Assembly: GCA_015232315.1 (NCBI GenBank)
Contig: JADFZZ010000040.1
Coordinates: 1-33,718, forward strand
DNA: 33,718 nucleotides
Source: SAR324 cluster bacterium
GTDB lineage: Bacteria > SAR324 > NAC60-12
Direction of reading: 5' to 3'
Part shown: positions 1 through 7,579 of the stretch, piece after piece
Layout of the letters: every line of letters starts with the position of its first letter
Numbering within the stretch: position 1 is the first letter of the stretch
Made by a program: the position numbers and the translations under genes
Notes under the pieces: model-generated
Database searches by the model: none
Told to the model about the DNA's origin: nothing
What the model saw: the letters and a program-made list of their open reading frames with translations, nothing else

Positions 1-520
1 CGAAGTTGTCATATTCATCAATCAGGATATACAGCGGTAAATTCAGCGATGCGGCGGCCTTGAATAATGAGGAAAGTTTGAGACTGACAGTCGCTTCCCC
101 GACAATGGATTTTTTTGTCTGTTCAGGAATCAGGGATGCGTATGTGTCCAGAAACGCGTGAATCTGGATGCGGCCATAACCTTCAAAACTTGATTGTACA
201 TGCTCCACATCGGCCCGGACCGCGGAAAAATTGAAAGGCAGGATCAAATAGGAATTGCGTTCCGGGGTAGGATGATCCCCAATCCAGAGTCCCTTGAAAA
301 ACCGCTCAAATTTATCTTTCTTGGCGATGTCGTAATAGGTTTCCAGAATCGAGACCCACAGCGACTTGCCAAACCGTCGGGGACGGATGAAAAACAGATA
401 GCGGTTTTCTTCCAGCACCGGAATGAAGCGGGTTTTGTCAACATAGTAATCATTTTTCTGGCGAATGTCCTCAAAGTCGGACGCGCCATAAGCGATATTG
501 CGAACACCGGGTTTGAGCAT
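1..520 (-). CDS. AAA-ATPase-like protein, PF09820 type, cut by window edge
   Basis: The reading frame opens at an ATG at 520 and stays open to the window edge (173 codons seen). AGGAGG lies 6 bases upstream of the ATG, so the start is well supported. The first residues, MLKPGVRNIAYGASDFEDIR, and the following DKTRFIPVLEENRYLFFIRP are typical of the AAA-ATPase-like family PF09820. A Walker A-like RPRRFGKSL sits near residue 45 and a Walker B-like LYILIDEYDNF at the cut end. Family members usually carry a PD-(D/E)XK nuclease-like domain (PF08011) at the C-terminus, which would lie outside the window. They are often expanded in accessory DNA and their role is not established. Family call is firm, function unknown. 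Confidence 0.85.
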   Translation of the reverse strand, partial: MLKPGVRNIAYGASDFEDIRQKNDYYVDKTRFIPVLEENRYLFFIRPRRFGKSLWVSILETYYDIAKKDKFERFFKGLWIGDHPTPERNSYLILPFNFSAVRADVEHVQSSFEGYGRIQIHAFLDTYASLIPEQTKKSIVGEATVSLKLSSLFKAAASLNLPLYILIDEYDNF

Positions 521-830
521 GGGAAACCTCCTGCGGATGATGGAATAGATGATGTTTGATGTTGTAAACCAAAATCCCTCCGGGCGCAAGAAGCCATAAC
601 ATCTCACCACAAAATTCGCCGTGAATTGGAAAAAATCGCGCTGATCCAACAATGCCACACCGGAACAGTGGCATATGGTACCAGCAAGGATAAAACTCAC
701 AGGTCATCAAAACGACCCAATGGCTAAAAAGTTTCAGAATTTCCCTGATTTTTCTTTTCATTCCAGTTTTGCTTTGTTAAGTCTCAAACGTAACTATTCA
801 TTATTTGGTTAATTTTTCAGGGGAGGCACC
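521..830. other. Intergenic region with a small inverted repeat
   Basis: This lies between two divergently transcribed genes, and no reading frame in it looks coding. A 7-bp inverted repeat, ATGCCAC at 652-658 and GTGGCAT at 668-674, could be a regulatory palindrome. It has no T-run and I cannot assign it. The segment should contain both promoters, but I see no convincing -35/-10 pair. Confidence 0.4.
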
Positions 831-2066
831 ATGAACAGAGCAGACGGCAGACGGCAGACGGCAGACGGCAGACGGCAGACGGCAGACGGCAGACGGCAGA
901 CGGCAGACGGCAGACGGCAGACGGCAGGGCAGAACTTTCAGCATGAAAAGTCCAGTCATTGCCGCCCAGGGCTTGGAAGAACGGAATCAGGGCTTGGTCA
1001 ATTTTTCAGACTATTGCTGGTGGCGGGTCTCTGGCTGACGTTGTGCGGGTTTGGCGTAGGCGACCAAACGCCCACTGAAAAAGCGCGGGGATTGAGTTTT
1101 ATGGATACGGACCCGATCAAGGGATTTATTGGCGGCTCCCTCATCATCCGGAAAGCTAAATCCGAAAGAACACTCGACACCTATTACGTTTATTGGGGAA
1201 ACAACGCAGATCAGGAGATTGCTGAACTTGGCCGATTTTACAAAACAGGCGGAGATATTCAACGAACCCTTTCCAGCGGAATCACGATTCCACAAGGCGC
1301 GACGCGTCTGATCGTTAAAACCGGAAAAAATGACTATATCATGGATGACGGCATCAATATCCCTTTGGTGGATCTTTCCGAAAAAAGCTATCCCGTTCAT
1401 ACGGCCCGTGGCCTGGATGTCCGCCAACTGGTCATTGATATGGGACAGGTCAGCGGCAGTGTCACCATCGAGCGGTCGGAAGATGAAAGCGACATCACCC
1501 GGTATTATCTCTATTGGGCTGACAGCCCTGAAAATCCTGTGAGCAATATCATGTACGCTCCCATGGAAATGCTGAAACCCGGTGAAAACATCACCTTCAT
1601 CTTTCAAGCGAAAATACCATTACCATCCTACGCGACACATTTGCTGGTGCTCACGGCCAACGACACGGGCATGATGAAAAATGGAATTTCCATTTCTCTC
1701 CGGGAACCTGTGCCGACACAGCTTCCTCGTGAAATCATGTTCCAGGATCTCTATAGTGAGAGTGGGATCATTGGTGGTGACATCGGCATTTTTCCACCGC
1801 GAGAACCTCACAATATTCGTCATTATCATATTTATTTGGGGATAGATGCCAACACTCGTGTGACACAAAACACCTTTGTCGCTAGCGTTCCCGTAAATTC
1901 ATCCTACTTTATACATCCTACCGCATTGCCCGCGGGAACAACACATTTACTGGTTTATCCCGCCAATCGGGGTGGTGAATCCTCTATGCACGCCAGTGTC
2001 CCCCTTGTGGACATCACACCAGAAGTAGCCAATTCCATCCAATTGGGGCCTTTCATCAATTGTTAA
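831..2066 (+). CDS. Predicted exported protein with three internal repeats and a heptamer-encoded N-terminus
   Basis: 411 residues, family not recognised. The ATG follows GGGAGG at 4-5 bases, so the start is well placed. Residues 4-31 are four copies of ADGRRQT, encoded by the heptanucleotide tract at 841-924. A hydrophobic segment (FFRLLLVAGLWLTLCGFG, about residues 61-78) looks like a signal peptide core or anchor, which makes the n-region oddly long and arginine-rich. The rest is three related units of about 105 residues (about 85-190, 190-298 and 298-411). Each has a G.IGG or G.VSG start, a YYVYWG / YYLYWA / YHIYLG motif, then IP.GATRL.V / LP.YATHLLV / LPAGTTHLLV. Ig-like beta modules are likely but this is inference. 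Frame depends on repeat copy number, so ON/OFF switching is plausible. Its 3' end overlaps the recombinase remnant tail to tail. Confidence 0.75.
   Translation: MNRADGRRQTADGRRQTADGRRQTADGRRQTAGQNFQHEKSSHCRPGLGRTESGLGQFFRLLLVAGLWLTLCGFGVGDQTPTEKARGLSFMDTDPIKGFIGGSLIIRKAKSERTLDTYYVYWGNNADQEIAELGRFYKTGGDIQRTLSSGITIPQGATRLIVKTGKNDYIMDDGINIPLVDLSEKSYPVHTARGLDVRQLVIDMGQVSGSVTIERSEDESDITRYYLYWADSPENPVSNIMYAPMEMLKPGENITFIFQAKIPLPSYATHLLVLTANDTGMMKNGISISLREPVPTQLPREIMFQDLYSESGIIGGDIGIFPPREPHNIRHYHIYLGIDANTRVTQNTFVASVPVNSSYFIHPTALPAGTTHLLVYPANRGGESSMHASVPLVDITPEVANSIQLGPFINC
841..924 (+). repeat. Tandem heptanucleotide repeat, (CAGACGG)x12
   Basis: Twelve perfect copies of CAGACGG plus a partial CAG sit ten bases after the start codon of the 831-2066 gene. 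Seven is not a multiple of three, so gain or loss of one copy shifts the frame. Gain of one copy brings the TGA at 944 into frame. Loss of one copy joins a frame that ends near 1036. Twelve copies give the open 411-residue frame. Slipped-strand mispairing at such tracts is the known basis of phase variation in other bacteria. Confidence 0.95.
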
Positions 2067-2256
2067 TGCTTATTAATATGTCCTTCTCAAGAAATTCATA
2101 TTCAGCGGTTAATGCCCTGTCGAGTTTGTAGGATTCACGGTAAATACCATTATTCAGCGTCAACTGAACAAAGTTTTTCCCATACAAATTTTTTAATGAT
2201 TTGGAAAGACGAATGCGGAAATGATAAGAAGAACTGGAAGGATACTTGATAAGCAT
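2056..2256 (-). pseudogene. Remnant of a tyrosine recombinase N-terminus
   Basis: A 66-residue frame beginning MLIKYPSSSSYHFRIRLSKS. The pattern of Y.FR.RLSKSL, then a K and a QL.LNNG..RES...L..AL, resembles the N-terminal DUF6538-like region of phage-type integrases. The core-binding and catalytic domains (R..R..Y) are absent, and the frame stops just inside the tail of the neighbouring plus-strand gene. It lies about 120 bp beyond the 3' end of tRNA-Pro on the same strand, the usual place for an integrase gene of a tRNA-targeting element. A G-rich stretch precedes the ATG with poor spacing. Alternative: a small unrelated protein. Homology is by eye only. Confidence 0.4.
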
Positions 2257-2375
2257 AGTCCCCCAAAATAGTGCAAAGTGTTACTACTTTTGTTACTACT
2301 TTGGATAAGAACTATAAAAACACCAAAAAATATGTTTTGTAAGTCATTTATATTATTATAAGTTTTTTATTGATT

Positions 2376-2453
2376 TGGTCGGGGTAGCAGGATTTGAACC
2401 TGCGACATCCTGCTCCCAAAGCAGGCGCGCTAGCCGGACTGCGCTATACCCCG
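2376..2453 (-). tRNA. tRNA-Pro (anticodon UGG)
   Basis: A full cloverleaf on the minus strand. The acceptor CGGGGTA pairs with TACCCCG, the anticodon stem CCTGC/GCAGG encloses TTTGGGA (anticodon TGG), and the T-arm is GCAGG-TTCAAAT-CCTGC. CCA is encoded (2376-2378). The 3' end faces the recombinase remnant, which suggests a past attachment site. Confidence 0.95.
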
Positions 2454-2534
2454 ATTCACTAAGACGGCGAAATCTATCAGCTTCGTTTTAAAAAACAAGA
2501 AGAATTTTCAACAGTGGTTGAAAGTTCATGTTTA

Positions 2535-2957
2535 TCAGATATGTCCAAGGCTGATACCGAAGCGATGTCGTATCAACACGAGCAAATGCTGATCATTTTC
2601 CAAGCCGGCAAACCTGATTTCTGTACGGATTTTTTCCTGAATGATCCGCAACTCCTGTTCCGTGGAACTCATGTCAATGTCACCTTCCAGATGCATGCGA
2701 TTGAGATTTTTGATCACATTCAACCTCAGTCGTTGTTTCACTTTGGACAGGGACTCTATATTGACATAACTCAGGGCTGATTCAATTTCAGACTGGCTAT
2801 AGCCAATCAATGATAACTTGACCCACACCGAAAACAGGTTTTCTTCACGCTCCCCCCCTCCCTGAGAGGTGGGCGCAGCTTGTCCCCAAGCCGTTGAACT
2901 CCCCATGAGTACTACTATTCCTGACAATATCAGAAACTTTTTGATCTTGCTCTGCAT
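2535..2957 (-). CDS. Small predicted exported protein of unknown function
   Basis: 140 residues from the ATG at 2957, chosen because AAAGGAGG precedes it with 4-5 bases spacing and a signal peptide follows at once: MQSKIKKFLILSGIVVLMGS, with a likely cleavage after TAWGQA near residue 26. The same frame can be extended upstream to 3050, but that would bury the signal peptide. The mature part starts with a short low-complexity stretch (TSQGGGERE), then is mostly helical and charged (ALSYVNIESLSKVKQRLRLN, TEQELRIIQEKIRTEIRF). A periplasmic helical protein is likely. No domain recognised and no operon partner: tRNA-Pro lies downstream and a 4-kb repeat field upstream. Confidence 0.7.
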   Translation of the reverse strand: MQSKIKKFLILSGIVVLMGSSTAWGQAAPTSQGGGEREENLFSVWVKLSLIGYSQSEIESALSYVNIESLSKVKQRLRLNVIKNLNRMHLEGDIDMSSTEQELRIIQEKIRTEIRFAGLENDQHLLVLIRHRFGISLGHI

Positions 2958-3045
2958 ATGACCTCCTTTAATTGAGTTAACATAAATAAAAACAAATCGC
3001 CACATGTGAAAATGATCATAAACCTCGTGAATCAATTGGATTAAT

Positions 3046-3198
3046 GGCACCTTTCAAAAAGACTGAATTTTAGTTTACAGTTTGCCCTTCAATGTCATAC
3101 CTGCGAAGGCAGGTATCCAGTCCGTTGCCCGGGAGATGGACTGGATTCCCGCCTGCGCGGGAACGACAGTAAAGTGTCAACTACTTTTGAAAGGTGCC
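3046..3198. mobile_element. MITE-like element, family A copy 1, with 8-bp target duplication
   Basis: The 153-bp element has perfect 14-bp terminal inverted repeats, GGCACCTTTCAAAA and TTTTGAAAGGTGCC. It is flanked by a perfect direct repeat GGATTAAT (3038-3045 and 3199-3206), as expected of a transposition target duplication. The interior carries a palindrome around GGTATCCAGTCC / GGACTGGATTCC. No open frame of note. Non-autonomous; the transposase family is unknown. An 8-bp duplication would fit ISL3-like or several other families. Confidence 0.85.
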
Positions 3199-3836
3199 GG
3201 ATTAATAAATAGAGATGTACAAAACACCCCAATATGAAACTGTAATAAATATATTGTTTTTCAAACAAATTATCCGACAGGACAGCCTCATACAGAATTT
3301 TCTGTGACAATATTAAACAGACGACTTCATCTCCGTAAATATGAATCGGAATACGCCAACAATAGTTCAAAACCTGGAACAGTTTTAATACTTGACTGCC
3401 AGCCCAGAGTGACCGGAAACAACCCAACGGTTACCTGAAAATACCCAGCAATCGTATATGTCTTTTGTTATGCGTTGTTGCAAAAATGTTTTTTATTCAT
3501 CCTGAACGAATATGATGAATCTTATTGAATCATGCGTTGAGTTTGTGTCTTCGACAACAGGATAAATCTTAAGGCTTTGAGCATTGAAAGATCCCTCCCG
3601 ACGTAGAGATACACGAAACGAGTGCTGAAACGAAGTGATGGATCTCTTGCCACTATTAAAGATTCTTCGCAGTTCAGAATGACGGATTCTATGCGTTTTA
3701 AGATTATTGATTTCACAATACCCAAGGTTTCTTACCCCTTGGTCCAGAGAGCACTTTTTTCTGAATTACATGACAGAGATTCGTTAGTCGCTATCGCATA
3801 ATTCATTTTTGGTGTCATCCCAAACGGCTATCAACG

Positions 3837-3974
3837 TAAGCCGATACAGTTTTGTATTCAGTAACTTAGCTCTTCACTTTTTAGGACGTCCTCAAAATGT
3901 GCTGATACATGTGGTTTTTCTGTAAGAGCATTCCTTGTGAGTGCTCAGTCATACCAGATAACTGTATCGGCTTA
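3837..3974. repeat. Inverted-repeat element, 15-bp ends
   Basis: TAAGCCGATACAGTT (3837-3851) and its exact complement AACTGTATCGGCTTA (3960-3974) bound a 138-bp stretch. No clear direct repeat flanks it. Size and end structure match the neighbouring insertion elements, but a large regulatory palindrome cannot be excluded. Confidence 0.6.
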
Positions 3975-4022
3975 AATTGGTAGCTGTCGAGATGGCACCA
4001 CTTCCAATTTAATCGACAGCAA

Positions 4023-4181
4023 GGGGTTGGTTACATTTTCGGCCACACATTGTAGGGGCAAACCTGTGTGTTCGCCATGATCCCGGGCAGATACACAGGT
4101 CTGCCCCAGGGGAAAAAAACAAAACAGGTGGTAAATCAAAGATCGTTTTTTTAACACATGGGCGAAAATGTGACCAACCCC
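4023..4181 (-). mobile_element. Inverted-repeat element, family D copy 1 (inverted orientation)
   Basis: The 159-bp unit begins GGGGTTGGTTACATTTTCGG and ends with the near-complement ATGTGACCAACCCC. The interior carries GCAGACCTGTG / CACAGGTCTGC palindromic segments shared with the copies at 5369-5921, in the opposite orientation. Flanks GACAGCAA (4015-4022) and GACAGCGA (4182-4189) match at 7 of 8 bases and look like an aged target duplication. Confidence 0.65.
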
Positions 4182-4693
4182 GACAGCGACTAGTTAGTAT
4201 CCTTTTATTTTGGCCTGTTTCGGAACAGGGAATGGTGTCATATCGACCAATGGAGTCCCATATCTTCCACAGGCGTTCGGGATGACACGGATACCTGAAT
4301 AGCCGAAATATGGAACCATGCCGATATTTTTTATTATTGTCATTCACTGCTTGTCCCGGAATCCAGGGGCATGCGGCGATTTGCGTTTAGATGACACCAC
4401 TTCCAAATCGCGCGACCACGACTAATTATGTGATGTATCATCATTCTGAGCATTGGTCGAAGAGTCTCAATAGCCTAAACAGCAAACCCGTGGCAGTGAA
4501 CTACAAGAATTAATAAATAATCATGACATGTGACTTAATCTAAAAAAAACTGGAATGCTAATTTTGAAAATAGCTATTTCCCTGCAGGTAATTCCTAAAG
4601 TTTATGACATTGCCCCCAACCCCTTCCTTATTTCAAGGAGATGAGCAGGAGATTGGTGGTGAAAATGCTTGAAACTTGGTGAATACTTACTTC

Positions 4694-4849
4694 CTCGAGT
4701 GTTGTGTTTGGGATAGCACATTGAAATTATTGTGGTTATTTGAAAACCGGTAATTTTATTGAATCTAATAAAATCAGTTGCATACCGTTTTTACAACATC
4801 AAAGGTACTTCTTTCCAAGCCTGAAGGAAGGCAAAACACAACACTCGAG
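4694..4849. mobile_element. MITE-like element, family E, with 7-bp target duplication
   Basis: Perfect 16-bp inverted ends, CTCGAGTGTTGTGTTT (4694-4709) and its complement (4834-4849), enclose 124 bp with a further internal inverted pair around AAAACCGGTAATTTTATT. TTACTTC occurs directly outside both ends (4687-4693 and 4850-4856), as expected of a target duplication. Only one copy is seen in the window. Confidence 0.7.
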
Positions 4850-4990
4850 TTACTTCACAAACACCATTCCGGAGACAACTACATGTTCTCCGCATTAAAA
4901 AAATGGTGTTCCTGTAGTTAATCAACCGAATTCTAGCCATCTCACACCAGCAAAATCTTATAAACCCGCCACCTCATCACAATAAATTTT

Positions 4991-5133
4991 GGCACTTTTC
5001 ATTTACCAAGACAGTTTATCACCTCTACGAAGGAGAGATCTTATTCACCATGCGTTAAGATCCTTCGTCGCTTGTACCTATCTCGGTCAGGATGACACAT
5101 TCAAACTGTCAACTACCAGTAGTACAACATGCC
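4991..5133. repeat. Degenerate family A-like element
   Basis: It starts GGCACTTTTC, resembling the family A end, and carries the interior ACGAAGGAGAGATCTTA and CATTCAAACTGTCAACTAC that recurs at 5951-6091. The right end is decayed (CATGCC near 5133), so the boundaries are approximate. Confidence 0.45.
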
Positions 5134-5368
5134 TCTGTTTACAGGTGTTAGTCGTATCCTGTGATTTGCTCATGTTTGTGATGCCATGACTTGTGATTTC
5201 AGTTTCTTGTCATACCGGACTTGAGCCGGAATCCAGATTCCACAAACCGTTGCGTGCCTCTGGATTTCGGATCTTCGCCAGGAATGACAAAAAAGAAAAT
5301 CACAGGATACTAAATAAATAACCCAAACTTATGCCAGATCACCAAAAGCTTTTGAATCAAACAAAGTA

Positions 5369-5633
5369 TTTGATTTGTTTACAGATTTTGATTTTGCTCC
5401 GTAGGAGCAGACCTGTGTGTCTATCCAGGATCAGGGCGAACAAAGGTTCGCTGACACCTGTCAACAAAACTGAATTTTAGTTTACAGTTTGCCCTTCCAT
5501 GTCATACCTGTGAAGGCAGTAATTCAGTCCGTTGCCTGTGAGATGGACTGGATTCCCACCTGCGCGGGAACGACAGCAACGTCTCAACTACTTTTGAAAG
5601 GTGCCGGTTCGCTCCTATATTTTCGGGCATGTG
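5369..5633 (+). repeat. Family D copy 2, split by a family A insertion
   Basis: The left part (about 5369-5452) reads like family D (CCGTAGGAGCAGACCTGTG, then CAGGGCGAAC..AGGTTCGCT). It resumes at 5606 with GGTTCGCTCCTA and ends near 5633. The break is exactly the family A copy at 5453-5605, so D was resident before A landed. A nearby repeat at 5211-5289 (CCGGAATCCAG..CTGGATTTCGG) recurs in decayed form at 6096-6195. Confidence 0.6.
5453..5605. mobile_element. MITE-like element, family A copy 2, nested in family D
   Basis: 153 bp, the same length as copy 1. The right end TTTTGAAAGGTGCC is perfect. The left end GACACCTGTCAACAAAACTG has a few changes. A perfect direct repeat GGTTCGCT flanks it (5445-5452 and 5606-5613). 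The interior shares the GTTTGCCCTTC..TGTCATACCTG and CTGCGCGGGAACGACAG segments with copy 1. Confidence 0.85.
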
Positions 5634-5921
5634 TCAAAAAATCTTTGATTTACCACTGGTTTGGGTTTTGTCCCGTAGGGGCAGACCTGTGTGTCTGCCC
5701 GGGATTAGGGCGAACACAGGTTCGCTCCTACGTTTTGTGGCCGAAAATATGACACCCCCCCGAATGGGCTTGGTCACATTTTCGGCCATGTCAAAAAACG
5801 GTCTTTGATTTACCACTAGTTTAGGTTTTGTCCCGTAGGGGCAGACCTGTGTGTCTGCCCGGGATCAGGGCGAACACACAGGTTCGCCCCTACGTTTTGT
5901 GGCCCAAATATGACCAACCCC
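5634..5921 (+). repeat. Two tandem family D units
   Basis: Units at about 5634-5759 and 5766-5921 share CTTTGATTTACCACT, GTTTTGTCCCGTAGGGGCAG and the CTGCCCGGGAT.AGGGCGAAC segment in the same order. The second is complete, with inverted ends GGGCTTGGTCACATTTTCGG and ATATGACCAACCCC. Tandem duplication or two adjacent insertions are both possible. Confidence 0.65.
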
Positions 5922-5950
5922 ATCGCCCTGTTTTCAAATAGCTGAAATCA

Positions 5951-6091
5951 CAGAATAAAAATATTGTTAATAGTTTGCCATCTCGACGAAGGAGAGATCT
6001 TATACACCAGATCCCTCGTCGATCGTGCCTCACTCTGTCGGAATGACATATTCAAACTGTCAACTACTTTTAACGGTTTCTGAAAGGTGCC
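5951..6091. repeat. Degenerate family A-like element, copy 3
   Basis: The right end TTTCTGAAAGGTGCC is intact and the left end has decayed. The interior (CGACGAAGGAGAGATCTTA, then AATGACATATTCAAACTGTC) matches the element near 4991-5133. Boundaries are approximate. Confidence 0.5.
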
Positions 6092-6255
6092 TTTTCTATC
6101 TGGTATCCAATAGCCCCAAATTGTCTTGCACCTCTGGATTTCGTGTCACGCACGGAATGACGATAACATAAAATCACACCATACTAAGTACCCGACCATA
6201 AATCTTTAACCATTTTTTTCTGGTTCCTTACCTCTGGTACATGTCTGTTAAGAGC

Positions 6256-6327
6256 GGCAAACTTTCTGGTTACGAACGGGACGTTCGTAACCAGAAAGTT
6301 TGCCATGTTATTTTTTGAATGTTCCTA
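6256..6327 (-). repeat. Perfect 23-bp-arm hairpin with GGA triloop, hairpin family copy 1
   Basis: Arms 6256-6278 (GGCAAACTTTCTGGTTACGA then ACG) and 6282-6304 are exact complements around GGA. On the minus strand the hairpin plus its flank (to 6327, TTCAAAAAATAACAT and TAGGAAC) aligns with 22751-22810. The plus-strand continuation is not a clean T-run, so a simple terminator is unlikely. A REP-like or IS200/IS605-end-like element is a candidate. Confidence 0.8.
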
Positions 6328-6333
6328 AGTTAA

Positions 6334-6474
6334 GTTAAGTTAAGAAATTACCTGCTAGAAAATTCTCCTTTTCAAAAGGGGGCATGGAGGATTTAACGCT
6401 CAGAATAACATCCCCCTAACCCCCTTAAACCAAGGGTGAATTGGTACCAGTACCGTCAGAGTGCTTAACTTAAC
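6334..6474. repeat. Inverted-repeat element with GTTAAGTTAAG ends
   Basis: GTTAAGTTAAG (6334-6344) and CTTAACTTAAC (6464-6474) bound a 141-bp unit whose interior is a long imperfect palindrome (CTCCTTTTCAAAAGGGGG facing CCCCCTTAAACCAAGGG). The left end runs into three and a half copies of TAAGT (6326-6344). Palindromes of this CCCCCTAACCCCC type are common dispersed repeats in bacteria. Confidence 0.55.
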
Positions 6475-6697
6475 AGTCTTGTACCTCTTCTGTTGGGGAA
6501 CCTTCCTTCCCCCATCTCCGGTGGTTTGCCAAAAGCCGTGGCCTTATTCTACGTCACCTCGAAAGGTCTCTCGGACAATCCGGGAACAGCGCACGTCAAC
6601 AGCAGGAATAGATAACGATTCATCGCGGATACCTTACGTATTTCCCGAACATAACAAAAAATCCATTGTGACCAACGCCCAGACAAAATACGGACTA

Positions 6698-6846
6698 AAT
6701 AGTTGCTGTCGCTTCATTCAAAATTGGTGTCATCCCGACCAATGGGCGAGATCTTGAGTTATGTCAAATCAGTATCTTAATAAATATAAGATCCCTCAAA
6801 TGCATTCGAGATAACACAAAACATAAGGACGCGACAGCGACTAATT
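6698..6846. repeat. Inverted-repeat element with GCGACAGC ends
   Basis: AATAGTTGCTGTCGC (6698-6712) faces GCGACAGCGACTAATT (6831-6846), with 12 of 13 paired positions matching. Parts recur at 4182-4250 and 4391-4430 (GACAGCGACTA, GGTGTCAT..CGACCAATGG, ACACCACTTCCAA), so a family with decayed members is likely. No target duplication seen. Confidence 0.45.
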
Positions 6847-7018
6847 ATGCTTGATCTTTGTTCTTGAGTTATTATGGTGACCCCAATTTTCAGAACCCAT
6901 GTTCTGTATCCTGTTAGTCTATCGTATTTTTCTTATCGGCATCTTCTCCTTATCCTTTAATTTTTTCCTGAAGATTGCAGAGATTATTTTAATTTTTCGA
7001 TGAAAGAATCTTTATCTT

Positions 7019-7579
7019 ATGTTGTATCTGATATTTCTTGCAGGCATTGGATGGTTGAAATGGAATGAAATCCAGTTGTATGAACAATATCAAAAACTTG
7101 CTTTAGGTTCTGTGACATTCATGTCTGAAGATTTGTCAATGAAAGCGGCGTATTTGTTGTGGATGGCAGGTTGTGTGCTGGAAGTTTTTTATCTGAAGCG
7201 TCCGTATTATCCCGGATTAGGCGGCTTTATGCTGTTGGTGTGGTTTTTTGCTTTTTTTATCAGAATCAGAGTGATGGATACGTTGAAACAAGCGGCCAAC
7301 GCCATTCAAGACAACGGTCATGTGCCGCTGAATCAGGGACCCTACCGGTTTATCCGTTATCCACATCATGTTTGCCTGATTCTGGAAATATTCTGTGTCC
7401 CATTGCTTCACTCAGCCTGGATCACTGCGTTTCTGGGGACTGTAATCATGGGACGACTGATCTGGAAAAATGTTGTTGAACTTGAAGAGTCCGGAATTTC
7501 TGCACATGCCGAAAATCCATCTTCAGAGTCCTTGCCAAGGTTTATTCCAAGAATCAGAAAGTTCTCAATGTTTTCATGA
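7019..7579 (+). CDS. Isoprenylcysteine carboxyl methyltransferase-like membrane protein
   Basis: 186 residues. The C-terminal half contains the ICMT-type signature GPYRFIRYPHHVCLILEIF (about residues 107-125), followed by hydrophobic segments, as in the PF04140/PEMT-like membrane methyltransferases. Hydrophobic stretches at about 1-12, 43-58, 70-84, 116-130 and 133-147 predict a multi-spanning inner-membrane protein. In bacteria these proteins methylate small lipophilic or prenylated substrates; the substrate here cannot be told. The charged tail (about 150-186) is not family-typical. The ATG at 7019 lacks a clear ribosome site, so the start is uncertain. It converges on the deaminase gene with a 6-bp overlap at the stop codons. 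Confidence 0.7.
   Translation: MLYLIFLAGIGWLKWNEIQLYEQYQKLALGSVTFMSEDLSMKAAYLLWMAGCVLEVFYLKRPYYPGLGGFMLLVWFFAFFIRIRVMDTLKQAANAIQDNGHVPLNQGPYRFIRYPHHVCLILEIFCVPLLHSAWITAFLGTVIMGRLIWKNVVELEESGISAHAENPSSESLPRFIPRIRKFSMFS

Larger units (their letters stand above)
2958..7018. other. About 4 kb without genes, packed with short inverted-repeat elements
   Basis: I find no credible coding sequence here. The open frames are short, lack ribosome sites and mostly translate repeats (for example SFPRRRES-type strings from a common palindrome). The stretch contains at least ten elements of about 140-160 bp with terminal inverted repeats, several flanked by direct repeats of 7-8 bp, plus a perfect 23-bp-arm palindrome. 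Repeats are inserted in one another. No transposase gene is present, so any movement must rely on enzymes elsewhere. A further low-complexity piece at 3590-3700 (GATCCCTC..CGACG.., then TTCAGAATGACGG) is a decayed dispersed repeat. At 3721-3743 there is a CCAAGG/CCTTGG hairpin. Confidence 0.75.

Noticed and set aside
471-761. 96-codon minus frame upstream of the first gene
   Set aside because: It overlaps the well-supported ATPase gene start in another frame and has an implausible composition.
1011-1607. 198-codon minus frame opposite the triple-repeat gene
   Set aside because: The plus-strand protein has internal repeats, a signal segment and a good ribosome site; the minus frame is its shadow.
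3095-3427. Minus-strand open frame of about 110 codons
   Set aside because: It translates a dispersed palindrome (SFPRRRES type) and part of a mobile element, and has no ribosome site.
5489-5816. Open frames on both strands across the family D repeats
   Set aside because: Repeat-derived strings such as GADLCVCPG recur with each copy; no start signals.
2958-7018. CRISPR array in the repeat field
   Set aside because: The repeats are 140-160 bp, irregularly spaced and in mixed orientation, with no short repeat-spacer rhythm and no cas genes.
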